This document shows, piece by piece, positions 44,826-58,292 of a stretch of 64,000 nucleotides of DNA. A program made the position numbers and the translations under genes. The stretch's first letter is position 1. Each line of letters starts with the position of its first letter. The notes beneath the pieces are model-generated. The model worked only from the letters and a program-made list of their open reading frames with translations, was not told the DNA's origin and did not search any database. The DNA is taken from assembly GCA_038380795.1 (NCBI GenBank), contig CM076275.1:7411001-7475000 (forward strand), written 5' to 3'. This DNA comes from Pyrocephalus nanus. Taxonomy: Eukaryota > Chordata > Aves > Passeriformes > Tyrannidae.

Positions 44826-47800
44826 AAAAAGCAGATACTTGCACCACACATGGGAAAACAGCTGGAGCCCCACAGGCCACAACTGTTTGGGACCTGGAAA
44901 GGTGTCCCTTGCATTGTCACACTGACATGGGTCATTCTCCTACACCAGTTCTGTTACAGCTTCAGTGTTCATCCCTGGGACTTATGGATGTGTTTCCAGG
45001 TGCTCAGAAAGGGACTTTTAAATTCTCAAATCTAATTTTCAATTTGAAATATATCCTCAACTGGTGGGTTAGCAGACCAGCATCTGATGATTTTATTGCA
45101 CTTGTAGCAGACACCACCAACTACATCGAGTGAGTCATATGTTAATGTTTATTTATTTTCTCTTTTGTTGGCTAAGTTGAATCATCACTATTTCTTTATT
45201 ATGCTTCCTTGCCTCACTTTCTGTAAAACCACCACCTCTCTTAACAGGGAGACATTTACTAAAAGTCAACAGGTATAGTCTTCCAAGTAGTATGACTTCC
45301 AGCTTGATCTCTCTGTATTTACTGGATACTCAGTGCAGACCAAATATACCACATGCCCAAGTGACATACTGTGAGCAAGCACGTCATTGCAAGGGGTAGT
45401 CATGGAAGTTTATGATGAAAACTGTAACAACAATGTGTCTTTAAAATGCCAGTTGTACAGTTATTTGCCAAGAGGTAGAAAACAGATTTGCCTTCAGGTT
45501 GATGGCACTTCATGGGCACATGATTTAAATGCTGGAACTGCCTGCCATTGCAGACATCTGGACATGTAATTTCTTAAGGAAGAACTCAACCCTGTGACTG
45601 ATGCTGATTCATTGTGCTTTAATTACAGCTGCAATTATTTGATAAGAACAGAGCCAAAGTAAAAGACTCACAGATTTGGGGTTGGAGGGGGAGAGAAGGG
45701 AAATGTTTTCTCCACAAACACCACCATATGTGCAAGAATTACAAGTCTAATCAGCAAGGGGAGAACAGCTCGAGTAAACTGCACTGATTAAATGAAATAA
45801 AATGAGAGGAGAAGGCAAGAATGCAAAACACATCCTACGTGTTTGCAACAGGCCATCCTCAGAGGTGACGTTGCAACAGCATTTCAATTATCGGAATTTA
45901 TCATTCAGCAATGGTTTTATGTGGAATTACTGTGCTGATTGTTTCCACCCCCACATAAGGGCTCTTCAAGGAGCTGAGAATGAGGATGAAAGGGATAGAG
46001 AGGTGAGTTAAGTTGCTTTAAACCCCACAGTTTAGGTTAAGACACTGATGTGAGAAGCATAGAGGACACTGCTGCAGAGAGAGACAAAGCTGACCACAGA
46101 GCTCCTTCTTTTTCTGCTCAGGTAAGCAAGGAGTTAAGGACATGGGAAAGGGCAGAGCCTTCCTGTATGTGATGAGTGCAATAGAATTAATCCTCTGTAC
46201 ATACTATTTCATGATTTTTTGTGCTTTTCAGCCCTTTATAAATTCTAAATGTATTGAAACTTTGCTTTAGAAAAAGTATCTATTCTTCAGAACATGTCAA
46301 GATATTATCCCAACAAAAAATTCCTAACCTAAAAAATTCATCAGGACCAAATCAATTTCACCAAAAAGTGGTCAAGAATTGTCTCTCTTGGGACAGCACA
46401 GCTGTCTACCCTACAAGCCAAAAAAAGGTGAGATGATTGCAATTCCTTCCTTCATGGTTTAGACATTTCCCTGTGGTTACAGATCAGACACACACCTTTT
46501 GCCGTTGGAAAAAAATGCCACAGATGCTCATTTTTTCAAAGCATTATTATTTTTGAAGAGCTCTGAAATTCTGAATTAAATTACAAGGTAAATGGCAAAT
46601 GATATCTTTTCTGCCTAAAAGCTTTGATATTTCTATTCTTTGCAAGTCTTCATTTATATCACTCCACTTTTATTCCGTAAGTGCTACATCTAGTCATGCA
46701 AATTCTCTCAGCTGTAGCATGTTATTGATCCTGAAAACAGAGATAGCAGTGGGAAACAGTGTAGGTATGAGATCACACCACCTCCAGAAAGGGAGAGCAG
46801 AGAGTAGAAAAACTCCCACCAATGGCCTTTATTTCTTCTATCTTACACTAATTTGTACTTGCTGCTAGCAAATTACAGAAATAATGTATTTTGAGTTTTA
46901 CAAAATTGCATGGCAAAGAGAACAACAGATAAGACTAGCTGCTGTTTTAGTGAGTTACTGCTGATATCTAAGCTACATAAGGAAAGCTTGATTGCTTTCT
47001 GATGTATCCAGAAGCCCAAGAGAGATAAGACAGCCTCCTTACACATGGTTGTTTATTTAAGCATTAAGGCACAACAGGCAGTGCATCTCTGAGTGATTAT
47101 TACAAGCCTCAGGTGGTGTCAGAAGGCATGGGACTAAAGGCTGTGTCTCTAACTCGCCAAGAAGTTCAATGATGACCTAAAAATGAACCATCTCTTGGTG
47201 TCTCATTCCTATTATGAAAATCTAACTGCTAAATAAAAATTAGGGGAAATGCTCAGATCTGTGTGGTTTCTGGGCACTATAGATGTGGATGTGACATAAT
47301 GAGGAGGCAATCAGAAAGCCCCAGTTGTGTCCAGTACTCTCAGCTCATTCCATAATTGCTTTTCATAACTCAGTACATGGAATCTGAGAATTTTGTGTCT
47401 TGTGAAAGGAAAAATAGTGCCTGAAAAAGCTTTCTCCTGTTACTCATTTTTTCTCTCCATCCGCAACAGCAAGTTGGGACAAGGTGAAGAGAGGAAAAAA
47501 CGTTAACATGTTCAAAGGCTTATTTTTTTTTAATTCAGATGGAAAATGTTTTTAGCTGTTGCTTTTAAAATTTGTAGCCTGTCAGCAGTGCCCAATCTTT
47601 TAAATGTCCAAAAATGAATCTCCTAAATGCTACAGCTCATCTGAAAATTTTGCTGTGTTTAATTCCCGACACAGTTTATATTTCCAACAAAGTCTTGATT
47701 GAAGGTATCCAAGTTCTTACTATACCTTCCTAGGTATTTATGCAATTTCTGAGTGTGTGTTTTTGCACCTTCAAGGATTCCTCTTCCCCAGTTCACCAGA

Positions 47801-48469
47801 ATAACATGCACTGAGGGACAATGCTTTCCTTCAGGCACAATAGATCCCAGCCTTTACGAATTAATTCCTTCTACTCTGCTTGCATATAGATTTTTTTTGG
47901 CTGTTAGTGGTGTTATCAGCATTATGCCTTCAAGCCCAGTGTTTCTCTTTCCAGAGGCCATACAGTGACATGTGGAGTCTGTGGAACAATATTCCCTTTC
48001 CTCTGCACAGCTCCTTCTGAACCTGGCTCTGACAGTGACAGATTTTATTCCCCGCTCATGCTCTTTGGGTAGTTTGCACAGTCATGTGGAAAGGAAACAG
48101 ATCTCAGGTCTGGGGGAAGCACAACACATACCATAAAATCTTTCCCATTTCTGGTACTGTTGGAGGCAGCTGGATGCATCTGCTTATGGAAACTCCTGGA
48201 TCTAAGCGAGCATGAAAATGTCTCTCTCATCACACTAATGCACAGTGAGGGAATTGCATGGGAAGGTTTAGGCACAACCTTGTAAAACAGGCTGAGCCAA
48301 ACAATGAGATGGGTGGTGCTGGGCTTTGCAGCACCCTCAGTTTGACAAGCTTTTGTCCATCACTCCCTCGCCTGCATCAACGCTTCAAACGGATTTGGGT
48401 GCTAATGCTGAAATACTTGTAATGAAGGGGGAAGGGAGGCAGAAAAGGAGCAGCCCCTTGATACCAGCA

Positions 48470-48640
48470 GCTAAATAGGCTTTCCAAAAGGCCCTGAACC
48501 ATTTATGGAATCAACTGGCACAGAAGCAGATTAATCAGTGGAAACTAATGTTTGCCCTGGTACGAGTTAAACTGGAAAATGTTGCTGTTAGTTTGTAATG
48601 CATCTCCTATTTATGAAAGGAAAGGTTTGTGCCAAGCTCT
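48470..48640. promoter_or_regulatory. Candidate conserved element in last EBF1 intron
   Basis: This stretch is balanced in base composition, free of simple repeats and rich in homeodomain-like cores (GATTAATCAG, AACTAATG, AGTTTGTAATGCAT). It looks like constrained non-coding DNA of the kind found in developmental transcription-factor genes. This is a judgement by eye only. Confidence 0.3.
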
Positions 48641-49162
48641 GTAAAGGTCTGTTTGCTCTCAGTAGGATTTCTGCACAAGTGTACTATGACAAAGGACAAA
48701 AAGGAAGGGAAGATTGAGTGACGTACTTCAGGAGAAGGCCAGCCCCTGGAGAGACCCTGCAGTGGAGTACTTGCTAGAGTCCACAAAAGACTGGTCTGAT
48801 AAAGGACGACAACAGGGAATAAGAGAGGAAAGAAAGAAAAAGGACGGTATTAGTAAGCTGAAATATTACTTGTTTTTATCATAACAGTAGGTCTGTGCTT
48901 TAAAGGACACAGCCTCTCAATTCAGCAGCATTAGTTGAGTTAGAGGTAGGGTGGTTGCCAAACACCTGCACGGTACAAGGTGGGCTGGTGGTGGAGTCCA
49001 GTTACTCTTTACAGTAGGAAACTTTTGAGACAGAGACCACCAGGGATCCCCCACTGTGTTCTATCCCCTTTGACAACTCAGTGGTGCTTAGAGCCTTGCA
49101 AAGGCACTGGGAACTCGCAATTTGAGAGCAGCCACCTACTCTCCAGGCTGGGCTTCACGTAC

Positions 49163-49357
49163 CTTGCAGGCTGTTGCCGTTGGTGCTGGTGCAGGTGGGA
49201 GGAGGAGAAGTTTGCGGTCTCACGACAGGTGCAAAAGCACTCTTCTGTTTCACTGCTGAGACCATGTTGGCTGGTGAGAAGGAGAAAATCCCAGAGGAAC
49301 TGCTACAGTTTGAGGGGAGACTAGTGGAGGAGGCCATTGTCGGACTTGATGGCACAA
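49163..49357 (-). CDS. EBF1: EBF1 coding exon: C-terminal activation region
   Basis: This 195-nt exon completes the split isoleucine codon, encodes 64 full codons and ends with the first base of an alanine codon. It reads [20 protein letters not shown], then [20 protein letters not shown], then [20 protein letters not shown] and SLQ. The acceptor is TTTTTCCCTCTAG and the donor is GTACGT. The sequence matches the penultimate part of EBF1 and is rich in Ser, Thr and Pro, consistent with its transactivation role. An open frame runs a few codons into the donor, but the true reading continues across a 4750-nt intron to the terminal exon, since only that joining gives the family's conserved end. 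Confidence 0.97.
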
Positions 49358-51600
49358 CTAGAGGGAAAAAGAGACCCCACAAAAGGCATTTCTTAGTATT
49401 CAATAATAACAGGCTGCAGAAACAAGAGAATTATGATTCTTGGATGCTCTCCTTTTTTTTTTTTTTTTTTTTTAGAGATTGAACTGACTGTTCAAAATGC
49501 AAGCCTGCCATATAGGAAGTTCAGTTTTTAAACACAGATAAAACGTAATTTTTTGCCATATAGTGGGATAAATATCTTTGGTTCATGTATTCATCACTGA
49601 GGTTTTAAGTGAATTTGTTTTCATGAAAATGAAACCAGCTACTTTAATATTCAGAAACCACTGCCAGTTTTCCCTCTTATCCAACAAAGAAAAAAACAAA
49701 AACAAACCAAAAACTGAAAACAAAAGGAAAGGACTAAATGTAAGATCCCATACTTTCATTCATCTTCCTGTTTAGAAACTGCTTAGATACACAAGTGGGC
49801 TGTGAATAATTACATATTATAGAGTAAAATTCTGATCATCTGGGCTTTGAATTATTATTTTATTTGCATTTATTAGATAAAAATCACCCTATTTAAGTTC
49901 TTATTTGAGAATCTGATATCATATTTGTTAACACTGAGGAAATCAATTAATGGAAATTAAATGTTCAAAGTTTCACAGTCTGACAGATACAATCTTAGTC
50001 TGAAGTCACTCTGTGTCTGGAAGTACTTGCTAAGGGAGAGCAATCAAAGCACCTAAATTGAATTGCTACTATACAGCAATTAGTTTATTGATTTAATTAA
50101 GAATGCCACCTTTTAATTTTCAGGTCATGATTGAAGCATTTTCTGATTCAATGGATTAGGCATTAGCAGAATGACAGATTTACCAAGAAAACCTCCCAAA
50201 ATATAAATAGAAAAGAGAACCAGGGCAAGAAAGTGAAATGCTATTCTAAAGAGGACTTCGTTCATAAATATGAAACAATACACTGCTAGAGTATTTTAAA
50301 TGCATTACTGGCATCTGCTTCCAAAAGGAGATGTCTCATCAATCATGTTATATTATGAATTCAGAGTGTGCAGTTTCTATGACAGTAAATCCAACTTAAT
50401 AAGTAAGGTACTTTGTAACATTACATGTTACATTATTATTAGAGTACAAAAATAATCACTGGTTTGCAATTCCCAGGTTATAAGTACTAGTTATGTGGGT
50501 AAATAATTTCTTCTACATTTGCAGCAGATAAGAAACCTTAATTTTATTTTTTTTTTAAGTCGGGTTTTCTATCCCTTTTTTAATTCTGAACTCTAGCAAT
50601 GCAATTCAAAATAATTCATTCCTGCTGTTACACCATTAACTTAAATTTGATGTGTAAACCTTGGTGTGTTCATCAGTCTGTTTGTCGTGTTCATGCTATG
50701 GTCTCAGCCTATAAACCTATTTATATGACAAGACCTTCCATCCTGATTCTGCTGTCAGCTTTCTACAGATGTCAGTGGAATCCTTTGTGCCACATGAGTA
50801 ATGTCAGAGGAATTGGGCAGGTCCTGTTCATTTAATTCTCTCGTGTGACCAGAGACTACTGAGCTGAGTGAGCAGCTGCAGAAGAGGTTCACAGGCCTCT
50901 ACCAATAGAAAGGTATTTATATTTAAACAGGTTACTAAACCTTTAATATCAAAATGCAGAAACTTAGTCCTGCACATAAATATTTCTATAACTGGGACTG
51001 TAGACCATAAGCTCTTCACACCGTGGAATATGTGATTTGTATGACTTACATTTCTGTGGCATTCACTGTACAGATACTAAAACACAAACTCTGAGAGCCA
51101 TTGTCACATTTCACTGACTAATACTAAGCTCTCAGTGAAGTCAAAGTAATACTACTTAAAAAGCAAATGGAGTATAAGCAATCAAGCTTAGGCCCAATAA
51201 TAATTCATAATTTTTATAAAGGTTATAAAGATGTTATTTGCTCAGAAGTCAATGGCGAGGACAGTGTTTCTTATTTACAGAGTATAAGGTAAGTTATGAA
51301 ACTATCAGACCAAATCATGAGATTTATTATTATTATTATTAAGTGGCTATGAGAATCCCAATTAATAACAATGATGATGATGATAATAATAATAGTAATA
51401 ACAATAAACAAAGAAGAGCATTTCTGGCAATGCTAGTGTCTTCAAAGTGCCTCAAAGGTTCAGTGCTTTGGAGAACAGAGAAAGCACTGAGATCTGTTTC
51501 AAATGCTCAAAATAGAAACTAAATATTGAGTATCACAGGAAAGTCACCATCTCCCTCTAATGAAAATTTGCAAAATACAGAAAAGCCACGGAATACTCAC
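49358..51600 (-). other. EBF1 intron (2243 nt)
   Basis: GT-AG intron with donor GTGAGT and acceptor CCCTCTAG. It contains a 21-base T run at 49453-49473 and an ATT/ATG-type microsatellite near 51330-51410. No gene was seen in it. Confidence 0.9.
51330..51412. repeat. ATT/ATG/ATA trinucleotide microsatellite
   Basis: Runs of ATT, then ATG, then ATA triplets are interrupted by about 25 bases of unique sequence. It lies within an EBF1 intron about 190 bases from the nearest exon. It is likely to vary in length between individuals. Confidence 0.8.
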
Positions 51601-51780
51601 TGGCATAGGGAGAATTGGCAGCAGATCCATTCAGGAAGGTTGGAGAACCGCCTAAATTTGACATTCCAGCATTCCCATAGCCGTTCATGCTTGTTGTGAC
51701 AGAGTTATAATTTGTCTGCTGAGGGGTGGTGCTTGGCACGTAGCCATGAGGTGACACGCTGCTTGAGTTGCGAGTAAAAC
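51601..51780 (-). CDS. EBF1: EBF1 coding exon: Ser/Thr/Asn-rich transactivation region
   Basis: This 180-nt exon begins with the last two bases of a split glycine codon and ends with the first base of an isoleucine codon. It encodes [20 protein letters not shown], then a Gln/Asn/Ser/Thr-rich stretch with a [14 protein letters not shown] segment, and ends [10 protein letters not shown]. The acceptor is CCCCACAAAAG and the donor is a strong GTGAGT. The [18 protein letters not shown] form distinguishes EBF1 from EBF3, which as I recall has a VPGSPGF type sequence here. The NAG in the GYGNAG segment may differ from mammals (from memory GSAA), a small change in a flexible region. The segment is low-complexity and predicted to be disordered, in keeping with an activation domain. 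Confidence 0.97.
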
Positions 51781-53250
51781 CTTTTGTGGGGAGGGAATAC
51801 ATTTAGAAATTGGTATCAGCTCCAGGACAGTTTCTTACACAAACAGCTACAAGCAAGTGGCTGTGGTACCAAGGCAGCAGCTTAGCCCAGCCATGGTGTG
51901 CACAGGGAGGGCCAGGACTGACCCCCACAACTGCCAGGCAACCCCAAACTGTGAACCCTCCCTGCTCCAGGTCACTGCTGGGGGGAGGAGGAGAAGGAGG
52001 AGGAGGAGGAGGGAGGCTGGAACCTTCAGAGCTCCTCAGGCAACCCATGCCCTCGAGCAAAGATCACCACTGGGTGTTAGAGGAACACTCACTCTGAAAG
52101 AGCTGTTTGTAGGAAATGGAGTAAACATGACCTACATTTCCAAAGTGAGGAGCAAATACCAACTCAAGGTATGTTAAGAGCACGTGGTTGTTGTTAACTC
52201 TTTTCTGGTGTCACTCTCAGTTAACACATCTCATGCTAGATTGCTCACTGCACACCTCAGAAAATGTAGAGTGTATTTCTCCAAGTAGTGGGATATCCTT
52301 TGTCTTTTTGCCCTAGTTTGATCATTATGTGGTAGAAAATGAGTATCAAATTTGGCAGCAAGCTAAAATTTGAATCTCTACCTAATTCTGGAGATTACAT
52401 TTGCAGAAACTCATATCCAAATATCAATAAAGGATGATTTGTTTCTAGAAGCATAGAAAGAAAAAATGCCAATTTTTCTTCCTACCACACAGCACATCCA
52501 CAAAATATTTTAATCTAGAAATAATTTCTATTTTTTTAGTGTAATGCGAAATAATTTTGTCAACTCCCCTAGAAAACAGCCAATATTTTCTCATTAAAGT
52601 GAATTTTTAAGTTGGGTAATATATGGAGCTGAGAAAAGGACTGGGAAAAATGCAAAGGGCTTTTACAAAAATATGCTTCACCTACTTTTTATTTTTAACT
52701 GCAGGAATTAAAACAATATTGATTTTATACAAAGTGAAAACCACTTTATTTTAAAAATTAGAGAAGCTCTGAAAGTGTCTTTGTAAATATTTCTATTCTT
52801 TGCTAGTTGTAAAATTTATAGAAGTCTCAAACTCTGAGAAAAACACAGTGCCAATGTTACATCCCCAACTAAACCAGACAAATATTCAAGGGATAATTTT
52901 ATATTATAAAGAAGTGCTACACAAGGCCCAGACTGAGAGATCATCCATGCTCAGGAAAATATATAAGCAAGTACTTAACATAAAGTACATGCTCAAGTGG
53001 TTTAAAATTAGTGTGATTTAAACACAAATACAAGTATTATTCTGAGCAAAATGAAATGCTTTGTAGAGATATGCAGAAGTGCTTTTCCCAAGTTGGGCAG
53101 CCCCATTCCCTGGCAGCCCCCTGCCATTCCAAGGGTGTGCACAGTCTGGGATGGGGCTGCCTGAACTGTCCCTCTGCCTCTGCTCTGAACGTTCCCCTGA
53201 CTTTTATCAGAAAAGGTTCATAGAGAGAGGAAGATGAGTCTTCTCCTGAC
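51781..53250 (-). other. EBF1 intron (1470 nt)
   Basis: GT-AG intron with donor GTCAGG and acceptor CCACAAAAG. It contains a GGA-rich purine run at 51980-52016. Apart from that I see no gene or recognisable repeat. Confidence 0.9.
51980..52016. repeat. GGA-rich homopurine run
   Basis: Thirty-seven bases of pure purine, mostly GGA triplets, about 200 bases upstream of the 51601-51780 exon in gene orientation. It produces spurious Gly/Arg- and Pro-rich open frames on the two strands. Confidence 0.85.
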
Positions 53251-53428
53251 CCTGGTTGGTGGCTTGTGAGGCTTCGGAAACATTGACAGCTAGTTGACCA
53301 CTAAAGGAGTTCACTCCCATCATTCCTGCATGGACTGATGTGTTAGCAAGGGCGGGGAGCTGGTTGTGATTGCGGGGGACACTGTAGAGAGCTTCTGCGA
53401 TGTCTGCAGCTCTTTTCAGGATGATTTC
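53251..53428 (-). CDS. EBF1: EBF1 coding exon: second helix 2 and start of transactivation region
   Basis: This 178-nt exon encodes 59 residues plus the first base of a glycine codon. It opens with [20 protein letters not shown], a near copy of the helix encoded by the preceding exon, and continues with a linker containing [19 protein letters not shown] and [19 protein letters not shown]. The acceptor has a pyrimidine-rich run ending CCTGCAG and the donor is GTCAGG, less than optimal but standard GT. The helix helps form COE homo- and heterodimers in the nucleus; the Ser/Thr/Asn-rich remainder starts the C-terminal activation region. The split glycine codon (G|GT) is completed by the next exon, which fixes the junction. 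Confidence 0.96.
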
Positions 53429-54099
<671 letters not shown>

Positions 54100-55676
54100 T
54101 CAATACAAAAACAGATGTATTCTGCTGAGTTCAATAAACTCCTTGTGGGGGAAAACAAATATTAGAATCTTTTATTCTCTTCTATTAGTTCTATTAGTGT
54201 TTTGTGGTTAGGTTTTATTTTTTTTTTCCTCCCACCGGGTAAACCTTAATTGTAACAACTCTCAGCGAACACCGAATGGTGTTAAATCACTAGTTCATCC
54301 TATTCACACACACGCTTAATCAAGTCGAAAGGTGAGAATCATTGGTGCTGCAAAATAAAATACATCACTCAATTGTCTCTACCATCTGCACGATAAACCA
54401 CTCATCGGTTTATTGCAGAATACAATCCTGAGGTCATTTACTAGATTACTGCAATCAATGTCATTCAGAGCATGTTATGAATCCCTTCAATGTGTTTATT
54501 TTATTCCTAATTGCATGCTGCAGGAATTGTGACCTTACCCAGCAGGCCACATTCAGCAGATATCCAATCAGTCCTATGCTACTGGTAATGTAACCTTTCA
54601 ACTTCTTCAGTTTGTATCCTGATACCTCAGGTCAGGGTAAGATCCATGTACATAAAATGATGCCCAAGAGTAAAACACATGCAGTGTGAGAGAACAGCCA
54701 ACTACCATAAAGTGTTTTCTGGAAAAATTCCCTGCATGGATGGCAGAATTTAAAACAGTCTGGGATTTAGTTCTCCATTTTGGGCAATTTTTTCCCCCCC
54801 CTCCATTTTCTCATTTGTTCCTTTTCATTTAATATGTCTTAGATTATTTTATACTGGCATTCAAGGAATAATAGCATTTCCTGTGTTCTTACATTTTACA
54901 GTATCCTGATAATAACCCTGATAGAAAATATAAAACTGCATTGCAGAATTAACCCAGAAGAAATTTTTTTTTTTATCTTATTCTTTCAAAGAATCTTTCA
55001 AAACAGATTCCCAATTGCCTGATCAAAACCGGTCAAGAACATCCTTTGAGTAAAACAATGTCTTTTCGTAGTTCCCAGCCCCTAAGTAGTGCTCTGATGT
55101 TCCAACAAGACGCTATTCATCATTGCATATTTCTGCACGTAGCTTACAAAAATAGTACCAGTTCTAAGGATTTTACAGTTTTCTACAAAGTTAAACTTTT
55201 AAACTTAAAATATTTTACACAATAGCCATATTTTATACCAAAAAGAAACAGTAATGCTCAATTTTCATATACTGTAGACTCTGATCAGAAAATAGAGATA
55301 TAATTGCGTTCATTTTGCTGTCACCATAACCTCTTCAAAAATCCTTGAACAACTCTTCAAATGACAAGCTTTTAGATGCATATTAGCATTTTTTTCAATT
55401 TTAAATTCTCTATAATATAAGATAAAATAGTTGTCATACTGCAGTAACTACTTATGACATATATAATGTCCTAAATTCAAAAATGAGATGGAGGATTTTT
55501 GTTCTCCCAGTAAACATTTAGGCTTGCCTTCTGCTGCACACACCCCTGTCTCAGAACACATATTTAAATTATTTTCCACATATGAAGTGAGATGTGATGC
55601 ATAATTGATGGATTTTTAAATCACTACATTTGAAACAGATTCTGAGTTAAGTTGCTACAGCCTCTTTCTGTTGGTT

Positions 55677-55705
55677 TTTGTTTGGTTTGTTTGTTTGTTT
55701 GATTT
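55677..55705. repeat. GTTT microsatellite in EBF1 intron
   Basis: About six GTTT-like units (TTTGTTTGGTTTGTTTG and so on), a simple tetranucleotide repeat in the large intron. Confidence 0.8.
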
Positions 55706-58230
55706 TTGAGGTTGGTATTTGTTTTCTGCTGTGATTGTTGTTTTACAGCGGGGTTTTTTTGTGCAGCATGACCACAACAGTTAGCAGGATAATCATGGAC
55801 AGACAGACTGCAAACAACATTCAGGTACAAACAATCCTTGTTCATCAGAACACTGAGTTGTCCTTTTTTTTTCCTCACACTGAAGGTGCAAACCATAGAA
55901 GAGCAGAAAAGTTACTGAAAAAAATTGTATCTTTCTCAATCCATGATTTTAGATGGAAAATTACTGCACAGGTGTTTGACTTTGCAAACTAGGATTTATT
56001 TCACTTCAGTAGAAATTGTTTGCACTATATATTTCACTGATGGAAAATTAGAATGTGATACAGAGCCCACAAACTGCTTTGGAATATTGTTAACCTAAGC
56101 TATCATTATGCCAAATTACTAAAAAAAGAGAAAGTTTAAATAGTCATTTCAGCTCTACCTGACTAATCATAGTTATTTATGTAATGCTGAGCTAAAAACC
56201 TTAGAATGCATCTAAAAAGAGACTGAAGACCATGCTAGAAAATGAGGTAATTACATAGAATCTTACAGCTGCTCTACCTAGTATCAAATATATTCCAGTT
56301 CTTAAACACTAGAAGTTCTTTAATGCCATATCATATTGCATGTAAATAAAACTAATTGTCATGATGGTTTATTGAAACCTGCTTGACAAGTAACATTCAA
56401 TTTTCTTAGCTAGTCAATGGTTATATTTTTTCAACATTTTCAGAGTCTGTAAATTTGAGTTTCATACTTTCTCTAACAATATTTTCACACAATAAAAGCA
56501 TTTCTTGTTTATGACATTTTCAGATCATACAAAGTAGATGTTACACAAAAAAACCTCCTCTGTCAAATAATGGTCCCTCCTATTCCAGAGCTGACGGCAA
56601 TTCTTACAGGCACAAATTAGCTTTAAAAATACACAATAAGATGCTACTACAGACATGCTCAAGATATTAACTTCTTGTTTCCTGAATGCATCTTAAATCC
56701 TTTGCAGCTCTGCCTAAATTGCAACAGAAGCCCCTGTTACGACTCCACATACAAAGGAGCCCCAAAAGTCCTCTATAAGTTAGAGCAACAGACCTTGCAA
56801 GGTGCTTGGATTGCGGTGACCAGAAAATTGTTCTCACCTCCATGTCATTACGCTCACAGTGAAGCAGCCCCCGAGCATGTTTGTGTTCGGGATCTAATAT
56901 ATTGCCTTTCAATCAGAGCTGAGAGCCACTGAACAGATAGACAGAACATGACGAGCAGGTCAGGAAAGCAATAAAGATTTTACAGAGCTGTCCAAGGTGC
57001 TAAATTTACTCAATAATGGGTTTGGCACCATAGTGTTAACCTCTCATTTACTACCAGTTTGAGGGACTAAATTGAAGTAGCTGACTTCATTTACCTTGAA
57101 ATGTATATTTTATGACATTATGTAAGTAGATTGAAAGGGCACTGCAGTTTTAACAATTTAAAGGCTAGAGCATGTTTAAGATGAAGCTTGAATATTTATC
57201 GTATATTGCACTTAAACTATATTGTATATTAAAATGCATTGATTAAATTTGTAAAAGGTATTATAAAAAAGGACAGCTAGTATAAAAGATCTATGTCTTT
57301 TAAAATCCAATTGATACTGCATATAACCACTGCAATGGTGACAGATAAACAGATGGAGAGGTGGACAGAGCAGCAGACAGACATATCAAGAAGTGAGTGA
57401 AACTAACATTCTATAAAAAGAAATCTCTGCATAAGCTCAAGATCTCCCATTCCAGATATTCTTTTGTTCAAAGCAATTCTTCTTTGCTTCATCTCAGAAG
57501 CCCAGATTTTCATAGCAGTAAGTGGGCATCATGTAAGGTCCTTCCAATTGAATATGCAAGTGGAAATATTTTCTGAGAGAGACAGAGTTTGACTAAAGCT
57601 AATATCTAATTTATGGGGGCATTTGTCAAGGAAGATCCACTCTTATATTAATGCTAAAAGTCTGACAGTTTTTAGTTTAGAATAAAGGACTTCACAGCAT
57701 TTAGCTGGAGCTACAGTGAGAGTCTCCTTGTATTACATTTTGTTTCAAATGAACATTATTTCTATAACAACAACAGCTGAGCAAATATTAATAAAAGGAA
57801 AAATTACTTTGTACTTAAATATGATGCATTAGAACACTGCAGTCCATGCAGCTACACACCAAAAATCCACAGTACATTTTTATTCCAAACTGAAGCTGAT
57901 TTTCTACGGAGGGATTTGGACTTTTTTAATTTTTGAAACACAAATGCAATTAAATATTTTTCTTCTAAACTTACTAAGGGGTGTTTACATAAGCAAAAAA
58001 AGGGGCTGGGTAGTGAAGTCTGCTGCAACTTTGCATATTTCAAAATCACCGTAGAAAAGTGATGAATTACAAGATCATATCAGAATGATGCTTTTGAAGC
58101 ACAACAACTGAAATTCAGACTGAATCCACTTTGACTGAATGTACCTTGAACCCTACAGCACCTTTGCATGTTTTGTTGGAGGCATGCATTCCCTTCAGGA
58201 GGAATTCATTAAGACCATGAAACTTGCATT

Positions 58231-58292
58231 TCAAGTTTTATCAAGATAAAAACATTTTGTGTCAAGTTTTATCATGACAAACACATTTTGTG
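58231..58292. repeat. 31-bp tandem duplication, two copies
   Basis: Two adjacent 31-base copies start TCAAGTTTTATCA and end CATTTTGTG and differ at three positions. They lie in the EBF1 intron. The divergence suggests an old duplication. Confidence 0.9.

Larger units (their letters stand above)
44413..49162 (-). other. EBF1 last intron (4750 nt)
   Basis: GT-AG intron (donor GTACGT, acceptor TCTGACAG) between the penultimate and terminal coding exons. It holds the 58-nt purine run next to the acceptor, a perfect 16-bp tandem duplication at 44794-44825, and a regulatory-element-like stretch at 48470-48640. I see no other gene in it. Confidence 0.9.

Noticed and set aside
51803..52097. Pro-rich and Gly/Arg-rich frames on both strands
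   Set aside because: Produced by the GGA microsatellite inside an EBF1 intron.
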